Shown here piece after piece: positions 16,001-21,885 of a stretch of DNA of 21,885 bases. A program made the position numbers and the translations under genes. The stretch covers positions 1-21,885 of the forward strand of contig BDDC01001238.1 of the NCBI GenBank assembly GCA_001662425.1, given 5' to 3'. The notes beneath the pieces are model-generated. The model saw only the letters and a list, made by a program, of their open reading frames with translations. It ran no database searches and was not told the DNA's origin. Every line of letters begins with the position of its first letter. Position 1 is the first letter of the stretch. Origin of the DNA: Chlamydomonas sphaeroides (taxonomy: Eukaryota; Chlorophyta; Chlorophyceae; Chlamydomonadales; Chlamydomonadaceae).

Positions 16001-19000
16001 GGGCGGCGCACAGCGCGCTGCCCAGCACCTGGAGGGCAGGCAACACGATAGTGGAAGAGAGGCGGAGGGGTTAGCAAAGGAGCGCCAGGGAGGCGGTGTG
16101 ACGCAGGCAGGGGCCGACCCCACGGGCCGAACCCCTCTGCCCACGCCGTCCGCATCCGCTCACGCACCCTCTTCCCCCACCCCCACCCCCACCCCCGCCC
16201 CCGCTCCACCTGGAACGTCATGCCCGCGCCCCGCAGCGCAAGCCCCTCCTCGCCCTCCTCCTCCAGCACGCCGGCAGCCCCCGCGCCCCCGCCCGCGCCG
16301 CCCAGGCCGCCGCCCGGCAGCGCGCTCGAGGCGCCGTAGCCGCCCGCCACCTCGCCATCGCCGCCCGCGTACAGCAGCTCCTGCGGGCCGGGCGGCGGAG
16401 CGGCCGGGTGCGGTGAGGGCGAGCGGGGCGAGGGAGAAGAACTAGAACGACGGGTGGTGGCTGCTGGCGGTTGGCTCCGCAGGCCCCGCGTGCGGCTGAC
16501 GGCCGGCCTGGCCTCGGCGTGGCTCGCCTCCCGCACCCAAGCCTTAGGCACCCCCCCACCCACCCCCCACCCCACGTCACACCATACTTCACTCAATCAT
16601 GTATCTTCACACATGAGCGGCTAACAAGCCAATACCCCAGGGCGTCGCGTGTCGGGTATATGTTGATTATTATGAACACATGAACACACACCTGCAGGCC
16701 CTCGGCGCTGCGCGCGGCTCCCGTGAGGCCGTAGCGGGGCGAGCGCAGCAGCGCGCGGCTGACCTGTGGGGCGCACAAGGGGAGGGGACCCGCAGCAGGT
16801 GACGAGCGAAGGCGGGTCGCCCGCCAGCTCCGGCCGCGGGCAGGGCGCAGGACACCGGGCCATGTAGTACACCGGCACGCGGGGGCAAGGCAGGCGCACC
16901 TGGCACCGCGCCCCATACCCCTGCGAGAGCCCCATACCTCTGCTGCAGCACGGGGCCCCTCAGGGCCCCTGCCCCTGCCCGGCCCCGCCGCCCCCCGAGC
17001 CCCGCCTGCCGCACCTGGCGCTCCGAGAACTGCAGCAGCAGCGCCCTGCCGTACATGTTGCCCGGGTGGGCCTCCATGAAGGCCACCGCGGCAGCCAGCG
17101 ACTCGTCGTCCAGGCGGAGCTGGCGGCGAGGGGCACGGGGGTGGGAGGGCGTGCGGAAAGGAAAGCACAAGTGTCGGGGCAGGGGCGCAAGGGGCAGGGG
17201 CTACATACCAGGTTGATGTTGCCGCGACCGCGACCACGTCCCCGGCCCCCCGCCCCCAGCCCCCGGCCGCACCTGGGGGCAGCGCTGGCGGCCGATGCCC
17301 GGGCCCAGCCCCGAGGAGGGGCAGGGCGCCAGCGGCGGACCGCCGCCGTAGTCTGGGGAGGGCGGGAGGGGTTGCGACGTAAAGAGGAGCAGCGACGCGC
17401 GTACCGGCAGGCGCAGGACGCACGGCACCGGCCGGCAGGATGCGAATCGCGAGCCTGCCAGGCCCCCGACCTCGCCCCCGCCCCTTGCACTCCCCTGCCC
17501 ACCTCCGTTCCCTCGACCCCGCGCCGCGCCCTCACCCGTGTAGGCCTTGGTGGCGGCCTGGTACAGGTACACGCCCCCGAAGGGGAACACCAGGTGGCTG
17601 AGCGGCAGCAGCCCCACCGCCACTCGCAGCCACTCGGGGCACGACCGAGGGCCCCCAGAACCGCCGCCGCTGGCGCCCGAGCCGCCGCCGCCGCCGCGGC
17701 TGCGGTTGGCTGAGCCAGAGGACCCGGCGGCCCGGCCGTTTGGCGCCTCGGCGGCGGCGGCGCCGATGACGGCGGCGTGCACGGCGGCGCGCAGCGCTGG
17801 CAGCCAGGGCGGCCACTGGCGGGTGGGGGCGTCTGCGACCACGTACACGCGCTGCTGCTCGCACCTGGAGGCGAGGGCACGGGGCGCGGCGGCGGCAGGG
17901 GGAGGCTGGGGTCAGGCTTTCGGCGACAGGCCTAGGGCTCGGGCTCTCTTGAGCTTGGGGAGGGGTGGCGTAAGGAGGCCTTGAGAGGGGCACAGCCCCA
18001 CGCGGCGGACTTCCCCAGGTCCGCGGGCCAGTACGCATTCCGACCCGGGGTTGGGGAGCCTTGGGTAGTGGGGGGGGCCTTGAGGGCGAGAAGCACTGCC
18101 TCATGCGGCTGAGTGCGGACGGCCTGCGTCGCCCACGCCCTGTTACGTGCCCACGGCCCACCCCGCTGCGCTCTCCCTCACCCTGAGGCCGTGGTGAGGG
18201 CGGCCTTGAGCTCGCCGGCCCAGGCGTGCAGGCCGTCGGGCCGGCTGGGCGCGGCCGTCAGCACCTGCAGGTCAAGAGCGGCAGGCGGCCCGGGCGACAC
18301 AAGGTGGGCGCGGGCCGCGGGAAGGCAGTGGGATGGACGCTACGCGGCGTGGCCCCACAACCGACTGGCCCTACCTTCATGACCGCGGCGGGGGGCAACG
18401 TGAAGCCCTCCTCCGGCGCCGCGCCGCTGAGCATGAGCACGTAGCTCGCCGCCACCGCCGCGGCCGCGCCGCCGCCGGGCGGCAGCCAGCTGGTGCGCGG
18501 GTGCACGCCGGCGGCCGTGAGGTTGGCGAGCAGTGACGACAGTGCCTTGTCGGCGCCGCCAGGCAGCGGCGGCGCCGGCACCACCGGCGGCGGCGCCGGC
18601 GCAGCTGGAGCCGGCGAGGCGCGCCCCGTCAGCGCCGCCAGCGGCGCAGCGGAGCGCGGCGGCGACGCCGGCGCGCTCTCCTGGCGGCCGCTGACGCCGG
18701 GGGCGTCGTCGCCGCTGCCGGCGGCGGCAGGCTGGCGGCCGCGCGCCGCCGGCGAGCCCGAGCGGCCGCTGGTCCCGGGCTGCGCCGCCGCGTCTAGTGC
18801 CGCCGCTGCGGCCTTCGCAGGGGCAGCTGCAACGGCGCCGGCAATGGTGGCGACCGCGTCTGCGGAGACACCGAGCCGCTCGCCCCTGGACGATCGCGTG
18901 GCGTCGGCCCGGCTGTCAACCGCCGCCGCCGCTGGTGCCGGCGGCGGCGGCGGAGCGCTGGTCACGCTGCAATCCGAGTCGCTGCCAGCGGCGGCGGGGC

Positions 19001-21885
19001 CGAGCCCGCTGACGCGGGCGGCGGCGGAACGAGACGGGACCGCCGCGCCGGCGGGGGCACCGGCGGCTGCCGCGGCCGCGCCGCCGCCGCCCCGTGCCGC
19101 CGTCAGCGGCTGGCTGCTGACGCTGCCCTCGCTGTCCGACGGCGACGGCGACGGTGCGTTGTGGCCGTCGCTGTCGGACGCGGATCGCGACGCCGTGGCG
19201 GCGCCGTCACGATTGTGGCGGCCGGAGAAGCCCGCCGGCTCCCCGTCACCGCCGCCGTCAGAGCCCGGATCCTGGCGGCCCGACGGCCCAGCGCCGTCAG
19301 CAGCCGCTGTAGCGCCTCGAGGCCGCGGCGGCCACTCCTGCGTCGAGGCGCTGCTCACATCCGAGTCGCCGCCGGCGCCGCCGCTGCGGCGGCGGCCGCT
19401 GGGTCCCGCCCCGGCATCGCTGCCGGCGCCGCTGCCGCGACGGCCGCCCGAGGAGCCGCCGCGCGCCCCGCGGCACTGCGTCACGGAACCATCGGAACCG
19501 TACGACACGCGGCCGCTGCTGTGGCCGCCGGCGGCGGCGGCGGCGCCGTCGCTGCCGCTGTCGTTGCCGCTGCTGCTACCCGCCTCCTCACCGCCGCTAG
19601 AGCCGCTGGGCTCATCTGTCGCGGCCTGCGCCGACGGCCCCCGCCCCGGCGCCGCCGGGTGCGTCCGGCGCACCATGAGGCGCCGCCGCCGCCCTTCGCC
19701 CGCCGCCGCCGCCGCCGCCGCTGACCTTCCGTACACCAGCTCCAGCCCAAGCTTGTGGGCGGCGGCGCCGTCGTCGCTGGCTCCGTCGTCGGCCCCCGAG
19801 CCTTCGTCAGGCCCTCCCCTATGAGGCCGCGGCCCCGGCCCATCATCGTCGTCGGGTAGGTCGCCCTGGCCGTCGGCGGCGGCGCCGCCGCCGCCCTGAT
19901 CCGACATACGGGGCGGCCAGGCGCCTGCCCAGCAGCGACCACGGGCCCCGTGAACGATGTAGGCGCGCGTCGAGTCAATGGAGGCTGCGGATGAGGAGCG
20001 AGACACGGGCGCACTCGCCGTAACGACGCCGGGCAGCGCATCGCCGCCGTCAGCGACGGCGGCCGCCGCCGCCGCCGCCGCTCCCGGCCGGCGGCTGTTG
20101 GGCGTCCGAGGCCGGCCGCCGGCGTCGGCGGACTTGCCCGACGTCTGCCGCTGCGGCTGCTGCTGCTGCGGCGGCTGCGAAGGGCCGCCGAAGTTGACGC
20201 TGCCGTCAGAGGCGTCGGAGGCGGAGCCAGAGGCGCCGCCGGGCGCCGCCGCCGAGCTCCTGCGGCCCGAGCCGCCGCCGCCGAGGTCCGTCGACTCAGG
20301 GCCCGAGCTGGGGGTCGCGTCTCGCAGCCGCGAAGCCGCTGCTTGCGGGGCGCCAGCGGCCCGGCGGCGCCGCGGCAGCGGCGGCGGCGGCGGCGACGGC
20401 CGAGCCGGTTCCAGGGCTCCGGCGGCGGCGGCGGCCCGGATGAGGACGTCCTCGTGGCCGGCCCTGGCGGCGCCGTCGCTGTCCTCGCCGGCGGCGCCTA
20501 GGAGCCGCCGCCTGGAGGGCGCGCCGCTACGAGGGCCCGGCTCCAGCGAGCCAGTGTCGCCGCCCACGCTCTCCAGCCCGTACTCGGGCCCGTACCCGGC
20601 CGTACCGCTGCCTCCGTACGCGCTGCCGTACGAGCCGCCAGAGCTGCTCGCGTAGGAGATTCGCTGCACGGCCGCGGCCGCGGCCGCGGCCGCGGCGGCG
20701 CGGCCGTTGCTCAGCCCGCGCGCCAGGCGGCTGCGCCCGCCCGACGGCAGCGCCAGCGCCGCCGCGGCGGCGCCGCCGCGGCCGTCATCCTCGGCGGCGC
20801 TGCTGCCGCCGTCGGGGGTGTCGTAGTTGCTGCTGCTGGTGCTGTGGCCAGCGCGCGGCGTGGACCCGGCGGCGCCGCTGCCGCGGCCCGTGGCGCCCAT
20901 TACGGCGGGCCGCCGGGAGGAGGCGCCGCCGGCGCCGCAGCCGTCAGAGCCCGAGCCCGAGCTACCACCCGAGGCGCCGCCGCAGCGGCGCGGCGACATA
21001 TGGGATCGTGGCGGCGGCGCCGAGCCCGCCATGCAGCCGCCCATGGCCACCAGCAGCATGTCCGCCTCGGCCTCGGCGGCGGCGGCCTCAGACAGGTCCG
21101 GCGGCCCATCCGCCTGACGGCCCGTGCCGCTGTCGCTGGCGACGGCGCGGCGGGAGCGCTGCCGATGCAGGCTGCCGTCATGGGCTACAGCGGCCCGCGG
21201 CGGAGCCGCCGGCGGCGGCGCGGGGGGAGCGGCGGCGGGGACGTCGTCATCGTCGGCGGCGCCGTCGCCCTCGGTCGCCCGGCCTGCGTCGTCGTCATCG
21301 TCCTCGTCATCCAGCGACTCGCCGGGCAGCAACGCGCGGTGCAGGTCGTGGCGGTTGAGGTCGTTGTACGGCAACGGCTCCTGGCCAGCACCAACCACCG
21401 CCGCCGCCGCGCCGGCCGCCGGCTGCCCCGGCGACGGCGCCGCCGGCGCCTCGGCCGCCGGCGCCTTGCGCGGCCGGCGCTCCTTCCCCTCCGCCGGCGC
21501 CGCGCCGCCCTCCGCCGCGGTGGCGCCGGCGGCCGTGCCCGCCGCCGCCGCCCGCTCGGCCTCGGCCTCCTCCTCCGCCCGGGCCTCGTCGGCCGCTTCC
21601 AGAGCCCGAACGAGGTCCGCCAGCAGGCGCCGCTCCTCCGCCACCATGCCGCCCAGCAGCTCGTCGTAGTGCAGCCGCAGGACCTCCATCTGGGCGGACA
21701 TGCCGCGGGCTGCGGCGCCGTCGCCGGCGGCGCGGTGTGAGCGCATCACGCGCCGCATCTGGCACAGGCCCAGCTGCAGCAGCAGCCCCCGGCTGAAGCC
21801 CCACTCAGGCTGCGCCAGGATGCGGGAGGCCACGACCTCGACGAACGCCACGCCGGGAGGGAGCTCGTGGCGCGGTGCCGCCGCC
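13006..21885 (-). CDS. Large unrecognised multi-exon protein, at least 2022 residues (5' end outside window)
   Basis: Thirteen minus-strand exons join in phase: 21885-18375, 18264-18182, 17864-17536, 17352-17273, 17119-17015, 16763-16692, 16380-16210, 16028-15990, 15744-15689, 15371-15215, 14937-14822, 14588-13896 and 13663-13006 (stop TGA). The reading frame is open to the window edge, so the start is upstream. Residues 1-110 look folded and helical (LAQPEWGFSRGLLLQLGLCQ, EERRLLADLVRALEAADEA). Residues 110-1100 are mostly disordered Ala/Gly/Ser/Pro with an acidic run DDEDDDDD near 192. From about 1140 onward ordinary sequence returns: EQQRVYVVADAPTRQWPPWL, LPLSHLVFPFGGVYLYQAAT, LRLDDESLAAAVAFMEAHPG, VWRATWPGGHSLRLASYG, SWRHVNGLYEHGKTVLQYA. 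Ala-rich inserts interrupt the C-terminal helical part. I recognise no family; the long linker between two ordered parts suggests a scaffold. The 3' end could differ: a good donor (GTGAGTCGG) lies 37 bases before the stop. Confidence 0.78.
14994..15064. repeat. 11-base minisatellite in an intron of the large gene
   Basis: Six perfect copies of caggcaggagg (14994-15059) plus a partial copy. They lie in the intron between exons 10 and 11 (15214-14938 on the minus strand). Because 11 is not a multiple of 3, the array opens frames in all phases and creates meaningless repetitive ORFs on both strands. Confidence 0.95.
15943..15976. repeat. (ACC/GGT)n microsatellite next to a splice donor
   Basis: An imperfect CCA/CAC trinucleotide run. 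On the minus strand it is a GTG run that begins 13 bases after the donor (GTGAGC) of the 39-base exon 16028-15990. Many GTG triplets beside the true donor may blur donor choice there. Confidence 0.85.
20671..20700 (-). repeat. Alternating GCGGCC run encoding poly-alanine
   Basis: Consecutive CGCGGC/GGCCGC units in the large first exon of the minus-strand gene encode part of an Ala run (after NGRAAAA). It is one of many Ala, Gly and Ser homopolymer-like runs in that exon. Confidence 0.6.

Noticed and set aside
18493..19824. 443-codon plus-strand frame
   Set aside because: Antisense shadow of the large minus-strand exon. High GC and Ala/Gly/Ser codons leave the opposite strand free of stops, and the minus frame is longer and splices in phase to twelve further exons.

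Overview
The window looks like nuclear DNA of a volvocine-type green alga (Chlamydomonas/Volvox relatives). The grounds are: very high GC by eye; genes split by short introns with GTGAG/GTGCG donors and pyrimidine-rich CAG acceptors; the algal poly(A) signal TGTAA 57 bases after one stop codon; long Ala/Gly/Pro/Gln low-complexity runs; and a secreted protein with an SPPP hydroxyproline-rich tail typical of volvocine extracellular matrix. There are no bacterial operons and no rRNA, tRNA or CRISPR. Gene models were built by hand by joining exons whose reading phases match at every junction. They are predictions without transcript evidence.

Layout. (1) 269-3984, plus: the 3' part of a nuclear-type protein with acidic, Arg-Asp/Arg-Glu and Gly/Ser runs. 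Its 5' end is outside the window, and the upstream intron carries a 19-base minisatellite. (2) 3985-4584: 3' flank with TGTAA, a diverged tandem duplication and a TATA-like box. (3) 4585 to about 6019, plus: a small secreted or membrane-inserted Cys-containing protein with an uncertain 3' end. (4) 6020-8074: about 2 kb between convergent genes with no convincing gene. (5) 8075-10397, minus: a six-exon secreted protein with a possible glutamine-amidotransferase-like fold followed by an SPPP-rich tail. (6) 11021-12038, minus: a four-exon, 171-residue protein with a polyglutamine run and a possible organelle transit peptide. (7) 13006-21885, minus: thirteen exons encoding at least 2022 residues of an unrecognised large protein, starting upstream of the window.

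The three minus-strand genes lie head to tail, and the second plus-strand gene converges on them. Nothing shows that the five genes act together; this reads as ordinary algal gene order rather than a cluster. The most interesting items are the putative amidotransferase-fold/SPPP fusion, the unrecognised large protein with its run of symmetric small exons, two strong hairpins (one intronic, one 3' of the large gene), and the unresolved 3' end of the small secreted gene.
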